From Russula earlei (taxonomy: Eukaryota; Basidiomycota; Agaricomycetes; Russulales; Russulaceae), in assembly GCA_025769875.1 (NCBI GenBank), contig JAGFNK010000986.1, positions 1 to 16,951 of the forward strand: a stretch of DNA of 16,951 bases. Reading direction: 5' to 3'. Positions 9,584 to 16,951 of this stretch are shown one piece after another. The first letter of the stretch is position 1. Each line of letters starts with the position of its first letter. A program made the translations under genes and the position numbers. The notes beneath the pieces are model-generated. The model was not told where the DNA came from. It ran no database searches and was given only the letters and a program-made list of their open reading frames with translations.

Positions 9584-10724
9584 ATGGTGAGAATCGCCAC
9601 TCTTTCAATCGTCCCCCATCCTTCTCCATATGAACATCTGCTTCGTATCGTTTCCCGCCACCTTGACTTGCATCATGGTGGTACACTTTATTCTGCGACT
9701 TCTGTCTGCAGTGAGATATCATCTCCACACCGCCGTCTTGTTTACATGGACAGACTACAAGACAATTTTTTTCCCAATAGTAAGTGCTCTCTCTGGCCTT
9801 TTCTTACCATGCGCTCCATAGAGTGTAGACTGTCTTCGCCTGCGCGACTGCACCCGTGCGGTCATTCTCTGATCTCCTTCAATGCTCGGTTTGGGTGTGG
9901 TTCCATCAGCTCCTGTGCAACGTATCCAACCAAGCTCGAAGCTGCGAGGAAGACAAAGCCAACCATCCGTGGCGACCTCTCCCGTCTGGCAGGATCTCTG
10001 AGTCACAAGCCGTTGTCTTGCGCTGGGCCACTGTGGTCTTCTGCTTGTTCTTGTCTTCAATCTACGACCAGGATCTCGTTCTCACAACTCTGAGCCTCGT
10101 GGCCGCCACCATCACCTATGATGAACTTGGCGCCGCAAGCAACGTTGTCGGGAAAGCTCTCTGTACTGCTGTAGGATACGCGGCTTTCGAAGTTGGCGCA
10201 ACGACAATTATAGGTATGTTGCGCGAATACGGCTTCTTTTCACTCCCCAGATGCTGACCCTTGGGTAGGCATTAACCATGCGATGGACTTTGTGTCCGTT
10301 ACAGCTGTCTCCATTAGTGTGATTCTCATCTTTACTGTAATCCAAGCACAAGACTTTCCTGACGTCGAGGGAGACAAAGCAGTGGGGTCGCATGACATTC
10401 CCAATCTATGCCCCCGAGCTATCTCGACTGTTGACATTCCTCGCCATTGCCGCATGGTCCGTATTCCTCAGTTGGTTTTGGGACGTCGGTCCTATCAGCA
10501 CCGGGGTCTTCATTGGCTTTGGCCTTCACGTTGGACTGCGCTACTACTGCCTGCGGACGTTGGGAGCAGACAAAACGTCGTACCTAATATTCAACGTACG
10601 TTCTCACGCTCACGTACTTGGCACACTCCGAAAGGTCGTTGCTGACCTATGGGCGTCCCAGGTTTGGCTCATGACCGCCCATGTTCTCCCATTGCATGCC
10701 AGGATGTCCGTTTTAGCGCTCTGA
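9584..10724 (+). CDS. UbiA-like integral membrane prenyltransferase/terpene cyclase family (5 exons, about 300 aa)
   Basis: This resembles a group of uncharacterised basidiomycete UbiA-superfamily proteins. Known members transfer prenyl groups or, as in fungal UbiA-type sesquiterpene cyclases, cyclise prenyl diphosphates inside membranes. Exons: 9584-9644, 9712-9779, 9829-10213, 10269-10595, 10662-10724; introns of 49-67 nt. Hydrophobic segments run throughout. The first motif region reads 'NVSNQARSCEEDKANHPWRP' (about 74-93), where the usual NDxxDxxxD is degenerate, although E84/D85 and the following RPL remain; the second, 'QDFPDVEGD' (about 199-207), keeps its aspartates. Start: the ATG at 9584 has a strong context (A at -3, G at +4) and an intron with a good 3' end; an unspliced start at 9675 (or 9630) is the alternative and changes only the first 20-odd residues. 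Anomaly: the G run at 10384-10387 has one base too many, breaking the frame between 'GDKAVG' and 'MTFPIYAPELSR'. The product and substrate are unknown. Confidence 0.85.
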
Positions 10725-11742
10725 TTATTTCATCCGATTGACAGCTCATTTACGCCATACTATGTATTCGACGCCCTTTCCAACACGCCAGGTGCATGAC
10801 CACTCTATATTTTTATGGAGCACAGACGCTCCTTTTTACGTCTACAGTCCGTATAATCCATAGGCATCATTACTATGAAATTTTCACTGCACTTCCTCAA
10901 CTAACTCCTGTCTTGTACTAATATGCCTCCTCGCTCCACTTGTCGTATCGGTACATGTCAACTCGTAGCAACGGATTATTTATTGCTTAGCCATGACGTG
11001 TTCCTGATGGGACGACTGCTGCTATCCTCGTGCGACTCTGCACCGGCACCGATCCAGAGCCCAGACGGGAAAATGCCACTGGCGTTGCTACTACCGCACG
11101 CCCTTAATGAACTGGTTGCTAATTCACCTGGTGGTTGCCGCGCTCCCGAAACGTGTACGCCTCGAGGCTGACGGGGAATCAGCGCAGTTCACTTGGCTAT
11201 GGGGCGGTCCAGACGGAACGGACGGCATGATGTCGCGAAAAGCTGTGGGACAAGCCTGGACGACACTGCCCGCAGCAGCAGCAGCAGCGTCAGTTGTTGT
11301 TGCAAAGCACCGTGATACGTGTTTGCATCGGCCGTTCCCGATGCGGCTCGTCACGTTCGTCCGTTCACAATCAAAAATCGACGACTGTGTGGGAGGGGAA
11401 AGGGAAAGCAAGCCAAGAAGACGAACGAACGAACGCGGGTGTTGCGTGTCGATCAAGGTTTGGCTCATCTGACGGGAAGAAGGTTGATCGTTTTCGTCCA
11501 CGTGGCCCGCATATCGCCGCAGTGCGGGGCAAAGCAAAGGGGGGTGGTGGTTGATTGATCCCCAATGGAATGGGAATCGTACAGCGTTTAGGTCGTCGGG
11601 TGCGGTGCGGTGCGGACGTGGTCGACCCGCCTGCGAGTCTCTCTCTGATCGGGGGGCATTGAGGCGTCATCGTCGTCATCATCCCTTTTGCCTTTTTTGT
11701 GGCGCGGTGATGCCGCTCAGCCTGCTTGTCGAAAGCGAAACC

Positions 11743-11745
<3 letters not shown>

Positions 11746-11779
<34 letters not shown>
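11746..11779. repeat. A9 followed by (GA)12 microsatellite
   Basis: A run of nine A is followed by about twelve GA units (11755-11779). Such purine tracts are common in fungal intergenic and promoter DNA. Confidence 0.9.
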
Positions 11780-12137
11780 CCCGGACGGAGAGTTCCTGCC
11801 GATACGTTCCCTCCTCGGGCTAAAGCTCCCCGCGTAAGGGCGTCACATTCGGGCGGGACGGCGGCTCATAATGTGAACGTTTGATGGCCCCCGTTCAGGT
11901 CGAGATATCGATGTTTGAACTTTGCGATAAAAGCGGGCCTCCGAGAGGTCCCAGCCCTCGCTCGGCCTGTGTGAGCTCGGCGCGATGGATGGATGGATAT
12001 GAACGTCCGCCGATGGACCCTGCACGTCAAAAAGGCTCCACAAGCCGGCCAGACGCACGCCCTCACCCCTTCCTCTTCACACGGGAACCGAATGGAAGCG
12101 TCGAGGATCTGATGCCGGTGTGGGGAACGAAGAAAGG

Positions 12138-12176
<39 letters not shown>
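12138..12176 (+). repeat. Poly(A) tract, 39 bases
   Basis: An uninterrupted run of 39 A. It could be a slippage-expanded mononucleotide repeat or the tail of a retroposed sequence; no target-site duplication is obvious around it. Confidence 0.9.
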
Positions 12177-12178
<2 letters not shown>

Positions 12179-12427
12179 AAATTTGTGGACCCACGCCGAT
12201 CACACACGCAAGAAAAACGGCAACGCATGCCAAAAAATTTTTAAGACGGGAAGAAGAAAAAAAGGAGCTTGGGGAATTCGCGAGGCTTCCGGGCTTTTGA
12301 CGGTTGGCTCGGGCCCGGGACATTGGTCGGCGGTGCCGAGCGTCGTGTGGTTGCCTGGAGCTGAGAGAAAACAATAGAGCCAACCCCACCACACGTACTT
12401 GTATAGTTTTGTCGGTCGGTCGGAGCC

Positions 12428-12454
12428 AAAAAAAAAAAAAAAAAAAAAAAAAAA
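12428..12454 (+). repeat. Poly(A) tract, 27 bases
   Basis: A run of 27 A in the same orientation as the 39-base run, 251 bp further on. It is preceded by the tetranucleotide repeat GGTCGGTCGGTCGG. The sequence before this tract does not resemble that before the first one. Confidence 0.9.
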
Positions 12455-13477
12455 GCACCAAGGAGAGGCAGCAGCGGCTGGGGGACACGAGTCCGGCGGT
12501 CAAGGTGACCGAAGAGGGATCCTTCTCGCCGCGCGGAAAGCGGCAACTCCGCACCCCCGGGGACGTGATGGACCTGCTGTCGACCGAGCTGCCACTGCGG
12601 TTCGTTCCCGCTGCGGCAGTCGACTGCCGAGGGCGCCCGAAGCACTCCAGGTTGTGGGGACCAGCCAGACTCCCCCAAACGGCCCGCGAAGAAAAAAACG
12701 CGTCGAGGCTGGACATCTGCGATCTCCGGAAAAGACTTTGTTTTGTGGGAGCAGAGGCTCCTGGAGGGGGCACGGGTGCGGGCCAAATCGACCGCCCCCG
12801 GTCAGGTCACGGAGGAGAGGGTAGAGAGAGAGGGTGAGCAAACGCCGGCCGCTGGACCTGCCTGAGGGGTTCATCGGACCGCCATCGCAATCAATAGTGG
12901 CGCGCTCAGGCTGGGTGGGGACCTGGTTGGTCGTGTAGTCGCAGCAGGCAGCAGCAGTCGCTAGAAACGACCCGGACCACACGACCCGCTGTTCTGAAGA
13001 AGAGGCCCACGTGGCGTTTGCCTCGTGTGCTGTCTTCTCTCTCGCCTCTCTCTCGAATCGCCATTTGGGCAAATGAAATTGCGGAGGATCTGAGCAGACG
13101 GCACCTTTCTTCACAACGCACGACGGCGAGCGCAGGGCCCATCACCGGAACAGAACGGCGGCGGCGTCGCCACGGTACGTGCTCTACCCACGGGGGCGCA
13201 CGCGCACTCGCCCTGGGGGTCGAAGGCGTCGCAGGAAGGGCAAGGGCAATCGAGACGGCGTCGCACCCACGCACGTTCATGGCCCGCGCGGAGAGCACGA
13301 AAACGCATCGCTTCGCCTTCGGTCGATTGAAATGAATGAAAAGAGAGAGGTTCGCGCACAAATACAGTAAAACCCCGCACGGCTCACACAAAGAAAGCGG
13401 CGGACCGCGAGTCGGGGACGCGCCACCTCGCCTACCCACCCACCGGACCCGTGACCACGCGCCCGACCCACTTCACT

Positions 13478-14760
13478 TCACTTCCTCTCGCGAATATTCA
13501 ACTTCCGCCGCTTCTCCGTCTCCGTCTCTTCCGTCTCCGCCGCCGCGCGGCGCAGCGCCTCGCCCTCGCGGCGCCACTGCGCCCTCTCGTACGCGTCCCA
13601 CTCCTCGCGCGCGTCGACCCACCGCTCCTGCACGTCCCGCACGTCGCTGCGCACGCCGACGCGCGGGCCCATCGCGCTCGACATGAGCGCGTACGCGTTG
13701 GGCTGCGCCGAGCCCGCCGCGGACGGGTCGTGAATGGCCGCGCCGTCGGGCGCCCGCGTCTCCCCGGCCTTGGGCACGAAGACGTAGCCGGTCGCGCGGT
13801 CGATGGCGCGCGTGAGGTTCAGCATCGATTGCTTGTCCTGCGGGATTTTTATTTATTTTGGCGTGCTTTTGGCGTCAGCGCGAACGTGCGACGGCACGCT
13901 TCCCCCATTTCTTTCGTGCGCACGCACCTCGACGGCGAGCGTCTCGAAGCCCACCAGACCAAAGTCCTCTATCAGCTCGCAGATGGCCATGTTCAGCGCG
14001 CTGTAGCGCGGCGAGGCGGACGATAGCGCGTTCTCGAGATAAGAGAGGTCCTGCACGTCGGTGTAAAAGTCTAGATTAAAGTCTGAAATCGAGAGGGGTC
14101 CCGTTGGTTGGCCGGCCGGTCTGCGAAGACGAGGGGGGGGGGGGGGGGATTTACCGAGATCTCCGTACTGCGAGAGAAGGTCGATTTTGGACAAGACGTT
14201 GACGTGCGGCAGTTCGAGGTGCAACATGGCTCTGAGCGATAAGAGCAAGAGGGAGACGTACTTGGCCGCGTCGGTGACATAATGCGAGTCACAGAGGTGC
14301 ACGGCAGCCAGCTAGGTCGAAGAGATGATGAGCGCACAACGAAACGAGAGGTGGACGAACACGCACCCGAAAGCCACATTTCCCCAGCCTTTCGATTATC
14401 CTCTTCAGGCTGCCGTGATTGGTGCTGAGCTCGACCTGACCTGGGAGATCGAAGAGGACGTAAGCGTGCTTGCCGAGCTCGTTGAGGCGGTCTTCGAGCC
14501 AGTCATAGTTGGCCTCGAGATACTCCATGCAGTACAACATTCCACCATTTGGGCCCAAACTGTGCTCTGCCATGACGTCGTGGAGGGTGATGAGGGAAGC
14601 GATGTCGATGGCGCAGGGATAGGGGATGTTGTCGTTTGCCCGGGTCGAGATTGACGACGGAGATGGGACGGTCAATGGCGGTGAAACAGTTGATGCTTCC
14701 GTAGCAGTACGTCGACTTTCCACTCCCAGGCGAACCGACGACGATCTCGCCGAACGGCAT
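13478..14760 (-). CDS. GPN2: GPN-loop GTPase 2 (4 exons, about 354 aa)
   Basis: GPN GTPases act as dimers in assembly and nuclear import of RNA polymerase II and III; GPN2 is essential in yeasts. Exons: 14760-14367, 14311-14155, 14082-13928, 13837-13478; introns 55, 72 and 90 nt. Visible motifs: P-loop 'GSPGSGKST' (about 9-17), the defining Gly-Pro-Asn loop (69-71, in 'LGPNGGMLYCMEYLEANYD'), G3 'DLPGQVEL' (from 104), G4 'SKID' (172-175), then 'YLENALSS' and a family-typical 'DKQSMLNLTRAIDRATGYVF'. The charged C-terminal tail ('AYERAQWRREGEALRRAAAE') looks helical. The start at 14760 gives the family's 'MPFGEI' beginning. Anomaly: one extra base in the GGG at 14639-14641 shifts the frame between 'NLDP' and 'ANDNIPYP'; with it removed all splice phases agree. 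Intron 2 contains a C16 run just after its donor. The Arb1-like gene ends 56 bp upstream on the same strand. Confidence 0.95.
14133..14148 (+). repeat. G16 tract (C16 on the coding strand of GPN2 intron 2)
   Basis: Sixteen consecutive G on the plus strand, lying inside GPN2 intron 2 directly after the donor GTAAAT. The run can form a G-quadruplex/i-motif and is prone to slippage. Confidence 0.9.
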
Positions 14761-14781
14761 GAGGATGGGTGTCAACGAGAA

Positions 14782-14798
14782 AGGAAGGTGACCTTCCT
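14782..14798. promoter_or_regulatory. 17-bp perfect dyad in the GPN2 upstream gap
   Basis: The sequence AGGAAGGT-G-ACCTTCCT is a perfect inverted repeat with one central base. It occupies a third of the 56-bp space between the Arb1-like stop and the GPN2 start, so it may be a binding site for the GPN2 promoter or part of the 3' end of the upstream gene. Function is inference. Confidence 0.4.
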
Positions 14799-14816
14799 AG
14801 TTTGGATGATGTCTTA

Positions 14817-16853
14817 TTACATGTCCGTGTAGAAGCTCGGCAGTTGGTGCACCAGCTGTTCCATGTACCAATATTTCCTCGACCACTCCTTCTTCCCCCG
14901 GCTCGACCCCTCCGACTCTCGTGCTATCTCCACCCATGTCGCACCGATCCCCATCCCCCGCCATCAAACTCTCCGTCACGCTCCTCTCCACCAGCACACT
15001 GATCTCGTCCTTCCACGGTCGATGCGCCCCTTTCACCGCCTTCACCTCCTTCTCATCCTCGTCTTCTTCCATCACAACGCGCCCCGATTCGTAGTCGGCA
15101 TGCTCGGTGGCAGCACGGTCCGATCCACCCTTGTACACGCCCTTGTCCAGACGCCTCCCACGGCGCGAGCAACCAGACGCGCGAACCGGCACGCGAGGTC
15201 CTCCTCCACGGCCTCCGCGGCAGGCGCGTTTGTGCGCGAGCTGCCGGGGAGCGCGGGGGGGCTCGATGCGCACGATGCGCCGCGTCGATTGTTCGACGAC
15301 GCCCGTCGTGTGCGTCAACGGAAGTGCCGAGGGACCGAGGAGCGGCAGGAGCGTGCGGGGCTCGATATTCCACGTCGCTTGAATGTTCGACGAGAGACGC
15401 GTCCCAGATCGGCGGGGCCAGCCTGTGCACGGGCTCTCCTTCTCCCTTCGACGGAGGCCATGTCGTCGTCGGCCCAGGAATGCGCGTTCGCACCCCATCC
15501 TTCCATAAGGTCGTCCTCCCCCGCAGCAGTGGCCCCCATTCGCCGCCGGCAAACGCGGACCCTCGACTCGGCCGCGTCATCACCGAGTCTACGGTCTACA
15601 CCCGCGCTTGGCTGTTCTTGCCTCTGTGGCTCGGCATCCTTCTGATTCGGCCATTCTTTGTCGTTTCGTCCCGGGTTCGTCTCCCCTATCCAGTGACGGA
15701 ACCTCAGGATGGACCCACATGGCTTGCATCGAGCCCCACAGATCCTTGCAGCCATCGCTAAAGGCGTCTGGAAGCACACGGCCCATCTTCCAGGAATTCG
15801 GGAGCTCAACGCGCGCAAGCTCGACGATCTCGAGCGCACGTCTGATGGGGCGCTCGTACTCGGGCTCAGGGAAAACGCGACTGCGGATGAGGTAGCGAAA
15901 GAAGAAGGATACCAGGATCGGCGTGGCAATGCAACGTGGCTCCGACCTGAATTGGAGCGGTAAGTGCACCGCCGCGATCACAAGCAGGGGCTGAATGCAT
16001 TACCAGACGAGACCTCGTTCGCGAAAATGCGACGAGAAGAAGATTTTCATGCTCAGTTCCGGGTCGCGCAGGAAATTTTCCATGCGACTGTCCTCGTCTT
16101 TGCCACTAGTCACTGCGCCGTCCAGGTCGTCCATTTCCGAATCGGTATCATCCGATTCAACGTCAGCATCCAGGATCGCATTCTTGGCTGGGGCAGGAGT
16201 TTGCTGTAGCACGCCGATGTATATACGGAACTGATAAACAAAGGGTTAGGGCGGCCTGCGATCCACCGAGTGGGGCCATGGCGCACAATATCCCACACGT
16301 GTTGTACGCCTGGCGTGGTCGCCGGCCAAGTACGACCATTCTTGAAGTCGATGCTGGCCTGATAGAGGCGATCTGCGGGTGTCATGTTCCTATCCCGCCG
16401 CCCATCGTTCAGACCACGGAATGCAAGACGCGGATGATGACGAGCGGCACTGACGGATCGTAGGCATTCCTCCTGATGTCCTCCAGCTCTTCCCAGACCT
16501 CCCACCACGTCTTGGGCTTCTCTCCGGCGCGACCTGCACCTGCTGCCGCCGCCGGCCTTTTTCTTCTTCCGCTTCTTCTTCTTTTCCAGGCCGTCCGAGG
16601 CGTGCTTCGCGCGCAGGACGACGGTCGGTATGCCCATACCGTCGCGCTCGACTTGCTCCCCGCCCGCCCGCGTGCGCTGATCGCCCCCCTCGTCGTCGTC
16701 GTCGTCGTCGTCGATCGGGACCAGGATGCCCGAGGGCCGGAACGAAGCGAAGGGAATGATGTTGACGCCGTCGGGCACCGGCGGAAAGGGCGGGAATCGC
16801 AGCTTCGTCGCCGACTCGAGGGTCAATCCCGCGCCCGGATCGGTGGTGGACAT
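14817..16853 (-). CDS. Conserved basidiomycete protein, probable Arb1-like ARC complex subunit (4 exons, about 616 aa, frame-disrupted)
   Basis: Arb1 is a subunit of the Argonaute siRNA chaperone complex of fission yeast heterochromatic RNAi; the match here is from memory of the domain's layout in other fungi. Exons: 16853-16455, 16389-16287, 16230-16004, 15946-14817; introns 65, 56 and 57 nt. In order: 'DGVNIIPFASFRPSGI' (about 29-43), an Asp7 run (48-54), a Lys-rich nuclear-localisation-like 'KKKKRKKKK' (91-99), 'PKTWWEVWEELEDI', 'DRLYQASIDFKNGRTWP', 'FRIYIGVLQQTP', an acidic linker, 'MENFLRDPELSMKIFFSSHF', 'LIRSRVFPEPEYERPIRRAL', 'GPSALPLTHTTGVVE', 'KDEISVLVE', 'GATWVEIARESEG' and a C-terminal 'KYWYMEQLVHQLPSFYTDM'. 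These blocks lie in different frames: one extra base is needed near 16558-16562 and at least two, perhaps seven, in the last exon (clear at the C5 14955-14959 and the G7 15255-15261). Start: ATG at 16853; the one at 16943 would translate a pyrimidine-rich leader. Confidence 0.65.
16692..16714. repeat. GTC/GAC trinucleotide run encoding poly-Asp
   Basis: About seven GTC-type triplets on the plus strand, read as GAC on the minus strand, encode the Asp7 tract of the Arb1-like protein. Length may vary between strains. Confidence 0.75.
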
Positions 16854-16951
16854 TTCGTTGCGTGGGTGCGTGGGTGTGGACGGAGTGGTGTGGGAGTGGT
16901 GTGGGAGTGGGGAAGAGAGGAAGGGGGGGAAGGGTGGGGGCATGTGAGGTC
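16854..16951 (-). promoter_or_regulatory. Pyrimidine-rich leader/promoter edge of the Arb1-like gene
   Basis: On the minus strand this is almost pure C/T with CACACC repeats (a 12-bp period near 16880-16910), as is common just upstream of fungal start codons. The window ends here, so the promoter is incomplete. Confidence 0.45.

Larger units (their letters stand above)
10725..13477. other. Large gap between convergent genes, simple-sequence rich
   Basis: This stretch separates the 3' ends of the UbiA-like gene and GPN2. It becomes markedly GC-rich after about 11000 and is full of short repeats: CAG-type triplets (11273-11289), (GA)n, two poly(A) runs, GGTCGGTCGGTCGG before the second of them, and direct repeats of GATG (near 11984-11996). 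Many frames stay open on both strands because of the GC content, none resembling a known family. One frame at about 12455-12837 has gene-like codon use and is reported as a finding. I see no tRNA, rRNA or snRNA signature. Confidence 0.5.

Noticed and set aside
12063..12773. 236-codon minus-strand frame with poly-Phe stretches
   Set aside because: The Phe runs are simply the two poly(A) tracts read on the other strand; the frame is open by composition.
8551..16562. Programmed +1 ribosomal frameshifting as the cause of the frame breaks
   Set aside because: The sites share no slippery motif or stop codon at the shift, differ in sequence context and occur in unrelated genes; insertion errors at homopolymers explain them more simply.
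16854..16943. Upstream ATG at 16943 as start of the Arb1-like protein
   Set aside because: The 30 extra codons translate a pyrimidine-rich leader into Pro/Ser/His-rich sequence; the ATG at 16853 precedes the first family-like segment.
1..16951. CRISPR arrays, bacterial operons, rRNA or tRNA genes
   Set aside because: No regularly spaced repeats, no cloverleaf or rRNA signatures were seen, and the genes are spliced eukaryotic genes.

Overview
The window reads as genomic DNA of a filamentous basidiomycete, most likely an Agaricomycete. Genes are densely interrupted by introns of 46-90 nt with GT...AG borders, start regions are pyrimidine-rich, and the recognisable proteins (an F-box protein of the Agaricomycete type, fungal SEC31, an orphan fungal UbiA-like enzyme, GPN2 and a large Arb1-like protein) match that group in my memory of the families. 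All assignments come from reading translations; no database search was possible.

Layout from left to right: (1) 228-1646, minus strand, a single-exon F-box protein. (2) 1647-2977, no supportable gene. (3) 2978-3413, an (ATT)9 microsatellite abutting a 407-bp near-perfect foldback element with 193-bp arms. (4) 3603-4037, minus strand, a possible terminal exon of an unrecognised small gene. (5) 4306-9034, minus strand, SEC31 in ten exons, the COPII outer-coat subunit. (6) 9035-9583, a divergent promoter shared by SEC31 and the next gene. (7) 9584-10724, plus strand, a UbiA-like membrane enzyme in five exons. (8) 10725-13477, a 2.75-kb gap between convergent 3' ends, with (GA)n, two long poly(A) runs and high GC. 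(9) 13478-14760, minus strand, the GPN-loop GTPase GPN2 in four exons. (10) 14817-16853, minus strand, a conserved basidiomycete protein I take to be Arb1-related (RNAi/heterochromatin ARC complex), only 56 bp upstream of GPN2.

The genes do not form a single pathway. SEC31 (ER export), GPN2 (RNA polymerase assembly), the Arb1-like protein (small-RNA silencing), the F-box protein (protein turnover) and the UbiA-like enzyme (isoprenoid chemistry) look like ordinary chromosomal neighbours. The most striking global observation is that all four spliced genes need at least one single-base removal, usually in a short homopolymer run, to keep conserved protein blocks in frame, and every one of these is an extra base rather than a missing one. 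Because SEC31 and GPN2 are expected to be essential, I favour residual insertion errors in the assembly over gene death, and gene models here should be corrected for it.
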